DNA of 64,000 bases from Methylocystis sp. H62 (GTDB taxonomy: Bacteria > Pseudomonadota > Alphaproteobacteria > Rhizobiales > Beijerinckiaceae). The stretch is taken from assembly GCF_015709515.1 (NCBI RefSeq), contig NZ_JADNQZ010000058.1, positions 496,001 to 560,000 of the forward strand, read 5' to 3'. Positions 27,120 through 36,190 of this stretch are shown piece by piece; within the stretch, counting starts at the first letter, position 1; each line of letters begins with the position of its first letter. The translations under genes were made by a program, and so were the position numbers. A model generated the notes under the pieces. The model saw only the letters and a list, made by a program, of their open reading frames with translations. It was not told the origin of the DNA and did no database searches.

Positions 27120-27601
27120 GGGTGGACTCAAGCGAGTCGAAGCGGCTGATCTCCGTCACGCTCGACGAAAACTCGATCGGCCGCGGCTCGGCGGATCAGG
27201 AGCATGAGCGCGCCATCGCGATCTATGATCTCATCGAGGAAAACAGTTTCGCGCTGATTGGCCATCACGGCGGACCTTATGACCTGCTGATCTCGCTCGT
27301 TGACGCCAAACTGGTTTTTAAGATTTGCGACGCGGACGGCGTCTGTCTCGTCACGCACATTCTCTCGCTGACGCCCTTCAGGCGCATTCTCAAAGATTAT
27401 TTCATGATCTGCGAAAGCTATTACGCGGCGATCCGCCATGCGACCCCGAGCAGGATCGAGGCGATCGACATGGGGCGTCGCGGCCTCCATAACGAAGGCG
27501 CGCAGCTGCTCCTTGAACGCTTGAAAGGCAAGATCGACACCGATCAGGATACGGCGCGCCGCATCTTCACGCTGATTACGGCGCTGCACTGGAAGGGCTG
27601 A
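27116..27601 (+). CDS. UPF0262 family protein
   Basis: 161 residues from a GTG at 27116 that overlaps the hisD stop (gtga); a second GTG at 27122 is also possible. The family pattern is visible: [73 protein letters not shown] and [18 protein letters not shown]. Function is unknown. Found after hisD across Rhizobiales, normally followed directly by a low-molecular-weight phosphatase; here a GNAT fusion gene lies between. Confidence 0.88.
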   Translation: MRVDSSESKRLISVTLDENSIGRGSADQEHERAIAIYDLIEENSFALIGHHGGPYDLLISLVDAKLVFKICDADGVCLVTHILSLTPFRRILKDYFMICESYYAAIRHATPSRIEAIDMGRRGLHNEGAQLLLERLKGKIDTDQDTARRIFTLITALHWKG

Positions 27602-27684
27602 GCGCCGCGCTCGGTCGCCAAGGATGAGAGCGCTGCGCGGCGCAGCGCTCGGCGCTGTCACATTGTCATCATGGAATCATCCGC

Positions 27685-29112
27685 ATGGGCAAAAGTAATT
27701 CGGATCATTTCGCCGAGCTGCGGCTGTCGATGGAAGCGGACGGGGGCGAACTGCTCCGCGCCTTCGTTCGCGAAGCGTCGCTGGTCGAAGGGGTTCCGCC
27801 GATGACCGCGAGCCTGATCGCCGCCGACGCCGCGCAAACATGGCAGATTCTATGCGGGTCGCGCACGAGCGCCGAGCGCGCCGCGGTTCTTCTGTCCTCT
27901 TCCAAGGGCGAGGCGCGCGCACGGATTCTGCTCAACGGCCATTCCCGGTTTTCCGCCGTCGTTGGTTCGCTCAGCGCGCAGCTGCGGCGAGATGCGGGAT
28001 TATCCTACCGGGAACGCGGCGTCGACGGATGGGAGATCACGATCTATCGCGGTTTCGACCCCTCTCGTGAAGCGGCGGAACATAACGAAGAGCCGATTTC
28101 CGAAGCCGCGGAGACCACGGAAACGGTGCGGATCGACGTGCCGCAGCAGAGCGATTCGGCGGCGATCGCCCGCTGCTTTCTGGCGGTCTACGGACACAAT
28201 TACGTTCACCGGGAAGTCTTTTCTCCGCATCGCTATTGGCGGAAGGTCGAAAGCGGAGAGCTCATTCCGGTCGTGACCCGCGATGCGCGCGGCGAGGTCA
28301 TCGGCCATGTCGCGCTCGAGCGCGAGCCCGGCGCGGCGATCGCCGAACGCGGCGAAGCGGTCGTGCTTCCGTCGTACAGGGGACGTCATCTCCTGGAGCG
28401 CATGACGGAGCGGCTGACCGACGAGGCCGCCAAGCTCGGGCTCGTCGGGATCTACGCCGAGCCGGTGACGACGCATACATTCTCGCAGCGCAATGACGAG
28501 CGGGCTGGCATGCCGACATGCGCGATCCTGCTCGGGGCGGCGTCCGAGTCGCTGCATTCCAAAGACTTGCCTGTGCCGACGGCCGGACAGCGCCAGAGTT
28601 TTCTGCTGACGTTCCGCTTCCTGGCGACGGCGCGGGCATGCGAGATCGTCGCCCCTCCGGCGTATCGCGACGTCATGACGACGACATACGGCCGTCTCGG
28701 CGTTGGCGTTTCGCTACGCGAGAGCGGAACGCCAACAGAGACTCGGTCGATGACGAGCGTCATGGTCAACCCATGGGGCTATGGCAGGATTCGCTTCGAG
28801 ACGATTGGATCGAACGCCAGCATTGAATTGAGCCAGGCGGTGAGCGACGTCAGCGGCCTCGGCGCGCGCGCCGTGCAGCTTTCCGCGCATGTCGACGACC
28901 CGGGCTTGCCGCTCCTGGTTGAGAGCGCGCGCCGCCAGGGATTTTTCTATTGCGGGCTGGCGCCAGCCTTCTCCGAAGGCCGAGATCTGCTGCTGATGCA
29001 GCATGTGAGCGAGCCGCTCGACATCAATGAGCTGCAATTGTTCACGGACCAGACGAAGGAGCTTGCGGCGTTCATCGAACGAGACCGTCAGTCAGCGCAA
29101 AGCCAGCGATGA
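27685..29112 (+). CDS. GNAT-family acetyltransferase with an extra N-terminal domain
   Basis: 475 residues. Residues 1 to about 120 resemble the ATP-binding regulatory (anti-sigma kinase-like) fold in layout (ELRLSMEADGGELLRAFVRE, AADAAQTWQILCGSRTSAER, FSAVVGSLSAQLRRDAGL), though no clear ATP motif is seen. Residues about 128-265 are a GNAT domain (VRIDVPQQSDSAAIARCFLA, VIGHVALE, acetyl-CoA loop PSYRGRHLLERMTERLTDEA). The last 200 residues contain a second, weaker GNAT-like half (ALDVSGLGARAVQLSAHVDD is not exact; the read is GLGARAVQLSAHVDD, then LLVESARRQGFFYCGLAPAF). Substrate unknown. It sits 6 bases before the phosphatase gene, so it shares the hisD operon. Confidence 0.65.
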   Translation: MGKSNSDHFAELRLSMEADGGELLRAFVREASLVEGVPPMTASLIAADAAQTWQILCGSRTSAERAAVLLSSSKGEARARILLNGHSRFSAVVGSLSAQLRRDAGLSYRERGVDGWEITIYRGFDPSREAAEHNEEPISEAAETTETVRIDVPQQSDSAAIARCFLAVYGHNYVHREVFSPHRYWRKVESGELIPVVTRDARGEVIGHVALEREPGAAIAERGEAVVLPSYRGRHLLERMTERLTDEAAKLGLVGIYAEPVTTHTFSQRNDERAGMPTCAILLGAASESLHSKDLPVPTAGQRQSFLLTFRFLATARACEIVAPPAYRDVMTTTYGRLGVGVSLRESGTPTETRSMTSVMVNPWGYGRIRFETIGSNASIELSQAVSDVSGLGARAVQLSAHVDDPGLPLLVESARRQGFFYCGLAPAFSEGRDLLLMQHVSEPLDINELQLFTDQTKELAAFIERDRQSAQSQR

Positions 29113-29118
29113 GAATGC

Positions 29119-29568
29119 GTGAGCAACGTGGCGCGCCCCCAATCCATTCTTTTCGCCTGCACGCTGAACACGGTGCGATCGCCCATGGCGGAGGCGATCG
29201 CGCGGTATTATTTCGGCCGCGAAACCTATTTCGCTTCCGCTGGCTTGAAGCGCGGCGCCCCTGACCCCTTCGCCATCGCGGCGATGGACGAGATCGGCGT
29301 CGACATTTCAGCACATAAGCCGCACACGTTCGAAGATCTCGAAGATTCCAATTTCGATCTGATCGTGACGCTGTCGCCCGAGGCGCATCACAAGGCGCTG
29401 GAGTTTACGCGCACGATGGCCGTCGACGTCGTCTACTGGCCGACGCCCGACGCGACCGCCGCGCAGGGCTCGCGCGAGGCCATTCTCGACGCCTATCGCG
29501 ACGTGCGCGAGCGGCTGACAGCGCGGATCAAGGATCTGCTCGGACACGGTCCGCCGCTGAGCGGATGA
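29119..29568 (+). CDS. Low-molecular-weight protein tyrosine phosphatase family protein
   Basis: 149 residues from a GTG at 29119. The P-loop is FACTLNTVRSPMAEAIARYY (C-x5-R-S), followed by a family-type GLKRGAPDPFAIAAMDEIGV and AHKPHTFEDL, LIVTLSPEAHHKALEF, and a distal acidic site near YWPTPDATAAQG. Members include tyrosine phosphatases and arsenate reductases; in Rhizobiales this version lies near hisD and is not part of an ars operon. It is probably a cytoplasmic phosphatase. Last gene of this group. Confidence 0.85.
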   Translation: MSNVARPQSILFACTLNTVRSPMAEAIARYYFGRETYFASAGLKRGAPDPFAIAAMDEIGVDISAHKPHTFEDLEDSNFDLIVTLSPEAHHKALEFTRTMAVDVVYWPTPDATAAQGSREAILDAYRDVRERLTARIKDLLGHGPPLSG

Positions 29569-29594
29569 TTACGTGTCTGGTGTCTTCCGCTACG

Positions 29595-29695
29595 TCATTC
29601 CCGACGCGCGAAGCGCGATCGGGAATCCACAGTTGCGACGCAGAGAGGATTTGCTCTGGATTCCCGGTCAGGCCTTCGGCCTGCCGGGAAGGACA
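29595..29695. repeat. Intergenic palindromic repeat (attcccg type)
   Basis: cattcccgacgcgcgaagcg...cgggaatcca (about 29597-29630) and ggattcccggtcaggccttc...gcctgccgggaagg (about 29657-29693) form two hairpins of the dispersed type seen in many Rhizobiales. It fills the 149-base gap between the converging phosphatase and amidase genes. Confidence 0.6.
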
Positions 29696-29717
29696 ACCGG
29701 TTGCGTTTAGAGAAAAC

Positions 29718-30893
29718 TCAAAGAGACTGCTTCATCTGCGCGCAGAAGCGCTGCGCAAGGGCGATCAGCGCGCGGTCCGAGCCGCGTCGGCCGATGAAAG
29801 AGAGCGCAACGGGCGCATCGCTCGTCGGAAGGGGAATGCTGATTTGCGGCAGGCCAAAGAAGCTCGCGATCAGAAACAGACGCATCATCTGATAGCGCTT
29901 GGCGTCGAGCGTCTCCTCGCTTTCGGTGAGCAGCGGCGCGCGAAACGGCGCCGTCGGCGACACGAGAAAGCCTTGCGAATCGAGGAGCGCGTCGATTTTC
30001 TTGCGCGCCTCCTCGCGGAAGCTTTCAGCGGCTTTCTTTTGGTCGGCCGTGACTTTCGCCGCATAGGCGAAACGCTGCTCGACGCCCTTGCCGAACGTCG
30101 GGCTGTTCGCCGAAATCCACGCGCCATGCGAGGCCCAAGCCTCGAAGGCCTGCATGTTGCGGAAATGTCCGAGCGCCGTCTTAAAGAAGTCGTCGCCGAG
30201 CGTCGCTTCGCGCCAGGAGCCGAACGCCTTCAGAGCGTCGACGGGATCCGCCGCCGCCGAAGCGAAATCCATTCCGACTCCCGAGAAGGCGTCGGTGAGC
30301 AGCACGGCTTCTTTGAGCTCGGCGTTCTCCGCGTTTTCCGGCAACAACGCCTCGCCGACAGAGGCCATGACGCCGATGTCGCGGGCGAACCAGCCGATGG
30401 CGTCGAAGGACGGCGCAAGCGGAATGATTCCATCCATCGGCGCTGCGCCGTGCGATGTGCGGAAGCCAAAAACCCCGCAGAACGCCGCCGGCGCGCGGCA
30501 GGAGCCGGCGGTGTCGGTGCCGATGGCGAAATTGACGAGCCCGGCGGCGACCGCGACCGCAGAGCCTGAAGACGAGCCGCCGGGGTGCCGATTTTGCGCG
30601 GCCGGATTGATCGGCGTGCCGTAATGCGGATTGGCGCCGAGCAGGCTATAGGCCATCTCGTCCATTTGCGTCTTGCCGACGAGCCGCGCGCCCGCATCGA
30701 GCAATCGGGCGACGACAGGGGCGTCGCGCTCGGCAGGGGCGTGGGTCGCCGCCCACTTCGGATGGCCGTTGGCCGAGACGTTTCCCGCGACGTCGATGTT
30801 CTCCTTGACGACGAAGCTCGCGCCGGAGAGGCGTCCCGGGCTTTCCGTGCTCCGGTTGAGAACGACGGACAGCGCGCCGAGATCGTCCTTCAT
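29718..30893 (-). CDS. Amidase (amidase signature family)
   Basis: 391 residues. The catalytic triad of the family is visible: Lys30 (SFVVKENIDVAG), the Ser of HPGGSSSGSAVAVAAGL (about 107) and the nucleophile Ser131 in IGTDTAGSCRAPAAFCGVFG. This is a short member (the family is often 450-550 residues) resembling amidases that hydrolyse small amides or act near GatA. No signal peptide, so cytoplasmic. The substrate cannot be inferred; there is no gatBC next to it. It is convergent with the phosphatase gene. Confidence 0.87.
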   Translation of the reverse strand: MKDDLGALSVVLNRSTESPGRLSGASFVVKENIDVAGNVSANGHPKWAATHAPAERDAPVVARLLDAGARLVGKTQMDEMAYSLLGANPHYGTPINPAAQNRHPGGSSSGSAVAVAAGLVNFAIGTDTAGSCRAPAAFCGVFGFRTSHGAAPMDGIIPLAPSFDAIGWFARDIGVMASVGEALLPENAENAELKEAVLLTDAFSGVGMDFASAAADPVDALKAFGSWREATLGDDFFKTALGHFRNMQAFEAWASHGAWISANSPTFGKGVEQRFAYAAKVTADQKKAAESFREEARKKIDALLDSQGFLVSPTAPFRAPLLTESEETLDAKRYQMMRLFLIASFFGLPQISIPLPTSDAPVALSFIGRRGSDRALIALAQRFCAQMKQSL

Positions 30894-31080
30894 CGCGGCA
30901 TCCTTCCTTCCGGCGGGTCTATAGGCGGGCGCGGCGGGACTCCAAATAGCGCCTGATGGGCGCGACTATACTGAAGAATGTGGCGAGACAAAATGCAGAC
31001 GCCGCGGGGAGACTGCTGTTGCGCCATTCGCAGGCTTACGCCAGATTGTCCGCGCGGCGTGCGACCATTGGAGACGCAAC

Positions 31081-31176
31081 ATGGATGAGTTCGGCGGGGG
31101 CTTTATACGCAGCGTCATGATTGGCTTTGCGCTGGCTTTGGCCTTTTCCATCATCTACGTCTGGTACACGCGATAG
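31081..31176 (+). CDS. Possible 31-residue single-pass membrane protein
   Basis: The frame reads MDEFGGGFIRSVMIGFALAL then AFSIIYVWYTR and stops. One transmembrane helix fills residues 12-28. A ggag lies 8 bases before the ATG. It sits in the 318-base gap between the amidase and DUF2269 genes with no other candidate. Such small membrane proteins are easily missed; there is no family evidence. Confidence 0.4.
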   Translation: MDEFGGGFIRSVMIGFALALAFSIIYVWYTR

Positions 31177-31211
31177 GAGACTGTCGCGCGTCTGGGGACG
31201 GTCGCGCGGCG

Positions 31212-31682
31212 TCAGAAGATCAGCGGCTTGGCGATCATCAGCCATATGATCGTCATAACGGCGCCGAACGCCGGAAAGCCGAAAGCGAACCACCACCAAA
31301 AAAATTGATGGTAGATCGGCGGTAGCGGCTGGTTCGCCGCTACCGCGGCTTGTGCGATATCGCGGATACGCATCTGCATCCACACGACAGGCAACCAAAA
31401 GGCGCCGGTCAAAAGATACAGCGCGATTGACAGCGCGACCCAGCCTTCCGTGAGCGAATAGCCGGCCAGCCAGGTGAGCGCGACGCCGGTGATGGGCTGA
31501 ACCACCACGGCCGAAGTGGTAAAGACGAAGTCCGCGATCACAACGATGCGCGCCACCCCGGCGATGACCGGCACGGAGCGGGAGAAATGCGCCATCAGCA
31601 TGAAGAACGCGATTCCGGCGCCGGTGCCAAGCAGAACTGCGGCGCCGATGATGTGAATGTATTTGAGGAGGAGATAAATCAC
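31212..31682 (-). CDS. DUF2269 family integral membrane protein
   Basis: 156 residues from a GTG at 31682 overlapping the upstream stop (gtga); a ribosome site aggaggag precedes nothing on this strand, so coupling to the upstream gene sets the start. Four hydrophobic segments (LLLKYIHIIGAAVLLGTGAG, IVVIADFVFTTSAVVVQPIT, WVALSIALYLLTGAFWLPVV, FGFPAFGAVMTIIWLMIA) with conserved KYIHIIGA and WxxxVxMQ patterns fit DUF2269. Function is unknown; it forms an operon with the SDR-DoxX gene. Confidence 0.85.
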   Translation of the reverse strand: MIYLLLKYIHIIGAAVLLGTGAGIAFFMLMAHFSRSVPVIAGVARIVVIADFVFTTSAVVVQPITGVALTWLAGYSLTEGWVALSIALYLLTGAFWLPVVWMQMRIRDIAQAAVAANQPLPPIYHQFFWWWFAFGFPAFGAVMTIIWLMIAKPLIF

Positions 31683-32974
31683 CGGTCGTCGACGATCGCC
31701 AGAGAAACGACGTTGAGCACCATCACCGACCAGATCTTCAACATCGGACCCAGCGGCTCCCTCCAGAGTCGCGGCACGAGGATGGTGCCGAGGATGAGGT
31801 AAACGAAGGATAGGACGAGCGCGGCGAGGAGCGCAATCTTCGATGTGCGGCGAAAGGCGATGGCGACGCCGATAATAAGATCGGACGTGGCGCCCGCGAT
31901 CACGGCCAGCGGCACGATCGGGCCCGACAGTCCGCCCTCGTACAAAAGCCCGAGCCCAATGTCCCATCCCGGTCCGTAAGAGACCAGTGCTGTCGAAATC
32001 CAGAACAGCGCCGTAACGGCGAAAATGAGCGGCTTGAGCGCATAGATCCGCGCAAACCATTTTTCGCGCACGTCGGCGGGCTCGGCCATAAGCGCCGTTT
32101 CAAGCGACTGCGGCTTGATGCCCGTCATGTCTGTCCATTGCGTGGGATCGCCGATGGCGCCGCGCACCATTTCCTGTTTGGCGATGCTGCGTATCGGCGT
32201 GCGCCATCCGAGCCAGGCGAAGAAATCTCCGAGGCGATACATCCAGTCGATCAGCCGGTCGGGGACGTCGACGAGCTGGGCGGGACGCGATCCGAGCCAT
32301 TTGCGATAGATCGCGACGACCTCATTGAAGGTCAGGCGCTGCGGTCCGACGAGTTCGAGCTCCACACGCGCGGGCGCTGAGGGCGCGAGAAAAAAAAGCA
32401 CCGTCGCCACGACGTCGTCGAGCTGGACGATCTGCAATTCCCCCGCGTCCCGGAAGCGGGGGAGGACCGGCAACGCCGCCAGGCCCCGAAACAGTGCGCC
32501 ACCGCCGTAAGCTCTGCGCCCCAGGACCACGGAAGGCCGCAAGATGACCCAGTCGAGTCCCGTCGCCTTTAGGGCGGCGTCGCCTTCCGCCTTGCTCTTT
32601 GAGAATTCGCTCGGCGTCTCGCGGTCGACGCCGACGGCGGAGAAATGAACGACGCGTTTGACGCCTGCCTGTTCGCAAGCCGCGAACAAGGTGGCTGGGC
32701 CGTGGCTATGCGCGGCGTCAGTGGAATCGGAGCCGCTTCCGCCAAGCACCCCCGCGCAATTGACGACGGCGTCGACGCCAACGAGATGGGGCGTCCATTT
32801 CTGCGCGGAGTCGACGCTTCTCAGATCGATCGACACCCATTGCGCCTGAGGAAATTGTCGCCGGACATTGGCGCGTCCGCGCGACACGGCGATCACTGCA
32901 TGGCCGGCCGAGAGAAGTTTTGCGAGGATGCTTGAGCCGATGAGGCCGGTCGCACCAATCAGAAGGACTTTCAT
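31679..32974 (-). CDS. SDR-family NAD(P)-binding protein fused to a DoxX-like membrane domain
   Basis: 431 residues. Residues 1 to about 290 are an atypical short-chain dehydrogenase/NmrA-type domain (LLIGATGLIGSSILAKLLSA, VVNCAGVLGG, HFSAVGVDRETPSEFSKSKA, VILRPSVVLGRRAYGGGALF). The C-terminal 130 residues form four transmembrane helices (LKPLIFAVTALFWISTALVS, SGPIVPLAVIAGATSDLIIG, IALLAALVLSFVYLILGTIL, MLKIWSVMVLNVVSLAIV) of the DoxX-like type. Such fusions are found with DUF2269 genes, as here (4-base overlap). The substrate and the electron partner are unknown; a membrane-attached NAD(P)-dependent reductase is plausible. Confidence 0.82.
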   Translation of the reverse strand: MKVLLIGATGLIGSSILAKLLSAGHAVIAVSRGRANVRRQFPQAQWVSIDLRSVDSAQKWTPHLVGVDAVVNCAGVLGGSGSDSTDAAHSHGPATLFAACEQAGVKRVVHFSAVGVDRETPSEFSKSKAEGDAALKATGLDWVILRPSVVLGRRAYGGGALFRGLAALPVLPRFRDAGELQIVQLDDVVATVLFFLAPSAPARVELELVGPQRLTFNEVVAIYRKWLGSRPAQLVDVPDRLIDWMYRLGDFFAWLGWRTPIRSIAKQEMVRGAIGDPTQWTDMTGIKPQSLETALMAEPADVREKWFARIYALKPLIFAVTALFWISTALVSYGPGWDIGLGLLYEGGLSGPIVPLAVIAGATSDLIIGVAIAFRRTSKIALLAALVLSFVYLILGTILVPRLWREPLGPMLKIWSVMVLNVVSLAIVDDR

Positions 32975-33176
32975 TGGCCCGCCTTGGCTGGTCTAACAGA
33001 ACATTGATCATGCGATGCGCGCGAGACGAAACGGTCGTCACTGCCGCAAGCTATGGTAGAGTTTTATATAGAGCGTCTCCCGAACAAGGCGTCTGCGTAA
33101 AACGCGCCGAGTTCAAACCGCCGCTAGCAATCCGTGTCGGCAAAAGTAGCGCATAAGCCGACGCCGACCACGCCGC

Positions 33177-33269
33177 CTAGCGCAGCATTTTATAGATGAT
33201 GCCGAACAGGCTGGCGTTGACCGTCGCCAATAGGAACAGGATCAGTGCCGTCTCCGCGAGCCGAGGCAT
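33177..33269 (-). CDS. Possible 30-residue membrane protein
   Basis: The frame reads MPRLAETALILFLLATVNAS then LFGIIYKMLR and stops. A single hydrophobic helix spans residues 7-26 with a basic C-terminus. A gagg lies 7 bases before the ATG. No family is recognised; support is composition and ribosome site only. Confidence 0.38.
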   Translation of the reverse strand: MPRLAETALILFLLATVNASLFGIIYKMLR

Positions 33270-33733
33270 GGCGCGCCTCACATATTCAGGTTGCGAACCG
33301 CAAGCTACCTAACGCGGCTGCGCGCAGCGACAATGCGCATGCGGACGATCTCGCGCAGGAATTTTGAACGACGCGCCGTCCTGATGCGCGTTCTCGAGAG
33401 GGTGGCCAGCGTAGAGCTGCGTCGTGGCGTTCCGTGCGGGGCTTGCGTCGAGCCGCGCCGCCGGGGCGCCAGTTTCCACTTGAGATGACGTGAGCGAGCG
33501 GCGCATCTCGCAAGGCGCGCACGCCCTCGAGACGAGCCGTGATGTTTCTGCATCACTGCTGAGAAAAAAATGCATGAGAGAATGGCGCGCCATTTCATCG
33601 GCTTGCCGACACGCAATTTGACGCGTACTCTTGGAGAAGTTCTCGCAGGGCGCGGTCAAGCCGGCTGATGGCGCTCGCGCCCGCTCGGCATGACCCTTCG
33701 CAGTGATAGCCCGAGTTTGCTGCGGAGTCGGCG
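33270..33733. other. Gene-free region before the second TonB receptor
   Basis: 464 bases with no convincing gene; frames seen on both strands are Arg-, Cys- and His-rich shadows. It should contain the receptor promoter. I looked for a cobalamin riboswitch or Fur-like palindrome and saw neither with confidence. Confidence 0.4.
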
Positions 33734-36178
33734 ATGTCATTTCGCTTACCCTTGGTCTGCTTTCTTAGTGCAATCTTTGCGGCGCCGCCTTCGTTCACCG
33801 CACTGGCGCAAACCGCGCTCCCCACAATCCAAGTCGGCGGACGTCGGGCTGCTCCAGCCGCCCGTTCTCACGCGCCCGCGCCAGGACCCGTAGCGCGCGC
33901 TCGTACGACTCCGCAGCCGCCGCGCGCTTCGCCGGTCGTCGCTGCGGTCAGTCGACCACCGGCGGAGCCTTCTGGACCCCAGCCGCCGCCGATCACAGCC
34001 TCAAGCGAAAAGTTCTTCACCGGCAAGGAGGTCAACGCGCTGCCTTTCGCGCGTCCCGGCGACGCGCTGGAGATCGTGCCCGGACTCGTCGTCACGCAGC
34101 ACAGCGGGGAGGGCAAGGCGAACCAGTATTTTCTGCGCGGCTTCAATCTCGACCACGGCACCGATCTGGCGCTCTATCTCGACGGCATGCCGCTCAATAT
34201 GCGCACCCATGGCCATGCCCAGGGTTACGCCGACAGCAATTTCCTGATTCCCGAACTCTTGTCTTACGTGCTGGCGCGCAAGGGCCCCTATGACGCTCAA
34301 GACGGCGACTTTTCGTCGGCCGGCTCGATTTACATGCAGTACAAAGACACGATCGACAAAGGCTTCTTTCAGGTCATTGGCGGCAGCTTCGGTTACGCTA
34401 GAGCTCTCGCCGTCGCCCCTTACCGAGATTTCGCCGGCGGCTCCGCCTATGGCGCGGTCGAAGCGCAATATTACAACGGTCCCTGGGAGCGCGGCGACAA
34501 TATGCGACGCCTCAACAGCGTGTTGCGCTGGTCGCGCGGCACGCAGGAAGACGGCGCCTCCGTCACCTTCATGGGCTACGCCAACAAATGGTATGGAACG
34601 GACCAAATTCCGAGTCGCGCGGTCAGCGCCGGGCTGTTGTCATTATGGGGCACGATGGACCCAACCGCCGGCGGCGCGACGTCGCGGTTTTCGCTCTCGT
34701 CGCGCTGGAGTCAGGTCGAGGGCGATCAGGCCACGCGCGTCGAAGCCTATGTCGTCCATTCGACCTTGGATCTCTACAGCACTTACACCTATTTCCTGGC
34801 GCATCAGAATTTTGGCGACCAGATCCGTCAGTTCGACGATCGCACGCTCGTCGGGGTCAACGCGCAACATGCGATCAGATGGGCCGACGTGAATGGCGCG
34901 CCAGTCGAGACCCGCGTCGGCTTTCAGGGCCGCTACGACGACATTCGGCTTGGCCTGCAGGAGAGCGTGCGTCGACAGCTCTATGACACGCTCAGCAACA
35001 ATGCGGTCGGCGAAGGCAGCATCGGCCTGTGGACCGATACGGCGGTGCGCTGGACGCCCTGGCTGAAGACCGTCGCCGGCGCGCGCTTCGACTATTACAA
35101 CGCCGCCGTCAGCTCCCGGCAGACGCTATTGGACGCGCCCAAACTCGCGGCGAGCACAGGTCTGCCGGCGTTCCTTCTCACCGGACCGTTCAATCAGGGC
35201 GTCAAGAATGCGGCGCTGTTCAGCCCGAAGCTCTCGATCATCGTCGGCCCCTTCTACAAGACGGAATTCTACGCCAATTACGGCGAAGGCTTCCACTCGA
35301 CCGACGCGCGGGGCGCGGTGCTGCGATTCTCAACATCCGAACTTGCGGACAATGAGGGCTTCGTTCAGGCCGCTTCAATTCCGCTGCTGGTGAAATCACG
35401 CGGCGGCGAGATCGGCGCCCGCACCAAATTCATCGAGGGACTCGATTCCAGCATCAGCCTGTTCTGGCTCAATCTCGAATCGGAGAACCAGTTTGTCGGC
35501 GATAGCGGCACGACGATCTTCGGTCGCCCCAGTCGCAGATATGGCCTCGAACTCGCCAATAAATACGCCCCGAACAGCTGGATCAGATTTGATGGCGATG
35601 TCGCGCTCGTCCAGGCGCGCTATCGCGGCGTCGACGTTGCCCAGACCTTGGCGTGGCTCGATTTGCTCGCGCCGGACGCCGTGCCCTACGGAACATTTCT
35701 TGGCAATGCGCCGGGTAATTATTTGCCGAATGCAATAGCGGTGACGGCGATGGGCGGATTGGAGCTCGGCGAGGCGACCGGATGGTTCGGGGCGCTGAAA
35801 TATCGCTACTTCGGGTCCAGGGCCTTAACCGAAGACGGCTATTTCAACTCTCCTGCGACCGGCACGTTGAACGCGCGACTTGGCTATCGATGGGCTGACG
35901 GCTGGCGGCTGCAGGTCGACGCCTTCAATGTTTTCGATTCGCGCTCCGACCAGATCACATTTGCATATGGCTCGCTCCTGCCGAGCGACCCTCTTTACGC
36001 GCAATGCGTCGCAGGCGTCGCTCCCGCCCAGGTTTGCGGCGTCGGCGTCATGGACCGCCATCTCAAGCCGCTCGAGCCCGCCGCTGTGCGCGTGACGCTG
36101 GGCGGCCCGCTCAACTTCGACGCTTCACTCGCCGGTTTGCCCGATCGCGCGGAGCTTTTCTCTCAGCTGCCGAACTGA
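33734..36178 (+). CDS. TonB-dependent outer-membrane receptor
   Basis: 814 residues with a signal peptide ending near ALAQ. Then comes ALPTIQVGG (residues 28-36), almost the same TonB-box-like segment as in the LutH-like receptor, and a 60-residue Pro/Ala linker. The plug has FFTGKEVNALPFARPGDALEI, VTQHSGEGKANQYFLRGFNL, LALYLDGMPLNMRTHGHAQG; the barrel ends with GGPLNFDASLAGLPDRAELF plus a tail of some 15 residues. The plug signature HGxGKANQYFLRGFNLDHGTD is that of a receptor group often present in alphaproteobacteria with no assigned ligand. No transporter genes adjoin it. Metal or siderophore uptake is a guess. Confidence 0.85.
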   Translation: MSFRLPLVCFLSAIFAAPPSFTALAQTALPTIQVGGRRAAPAARSHAPAPGPVARARTTPQPPRASPVVAAVSRPPAEPSGPQPPPITASSEKFFTGKEVNALPFARPGDALEIVPGLVVTQHSGEGKANQYFLRGFNLDHGTDLALYLDGMPLNMRTHGHAQGYADSNFLIPELLSYVLARKGPYDAQDGDFSSAGSIYMQYKDTIDKGFFQVIGGSFGYARALAVAPYRDFAGGSAYGAVEAQYYNGPWERGDNMRRLNSVLRWSRGTQEDGASVTFMGYANKWYGTDQIPSRAVSAGLLSLWGTMDPTAGGATSRFSLSSRWSQVEGDQATRVEAYVVHSTLDLYSTYTYFLAHQNFGDQIRQFDDRTLVGVNAQHAIRWADVNGAPVETRVGFQGRYDDIRLGLQESVRRQLYDTLSNNAVGEGSIGLWTDTAVRWTPWLKTVAGARFDYYNAAVSSRQTLLDAPKLAASTGLPAFLLTGPFNQGVKNAALFSPKLSIIVGPFYKTEFYANYGEGFHSTDARGAVLRFSTSELADNEGFVQAASIPLLVKSRGGEIGARTKFIEGLDSSISLFWLNLESENQFVGDSGTTIFGRPSRRYGLELANKYAPNSWIRFDGDVALVQARYRGVDVAQTLAWLDLLAPDAVPYGTFLGNAPGNYLPNAIAVTAMGGLELGEATGWFGALKYRYFGSRALTEDGYFNSPATGTLNARLGYRWADGWRLQVDAFNVFDSRSDQITFAYGSLLPSDPLYAQCVAGVAPAQVCGVGVMDRHLKPLEPAAVRVTLGGPLNFDASLAGLPDRAELFSQLPN

Positions 36179-36190
36179 TCGCCGCCCGAA

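Noticed and set aside
33309-33740. 143-residue minus-strand frame upstream of the TonB receptor
   Set aside because: Low-complexity composition, no ribosome site, and it covers the expected receptor promoter.
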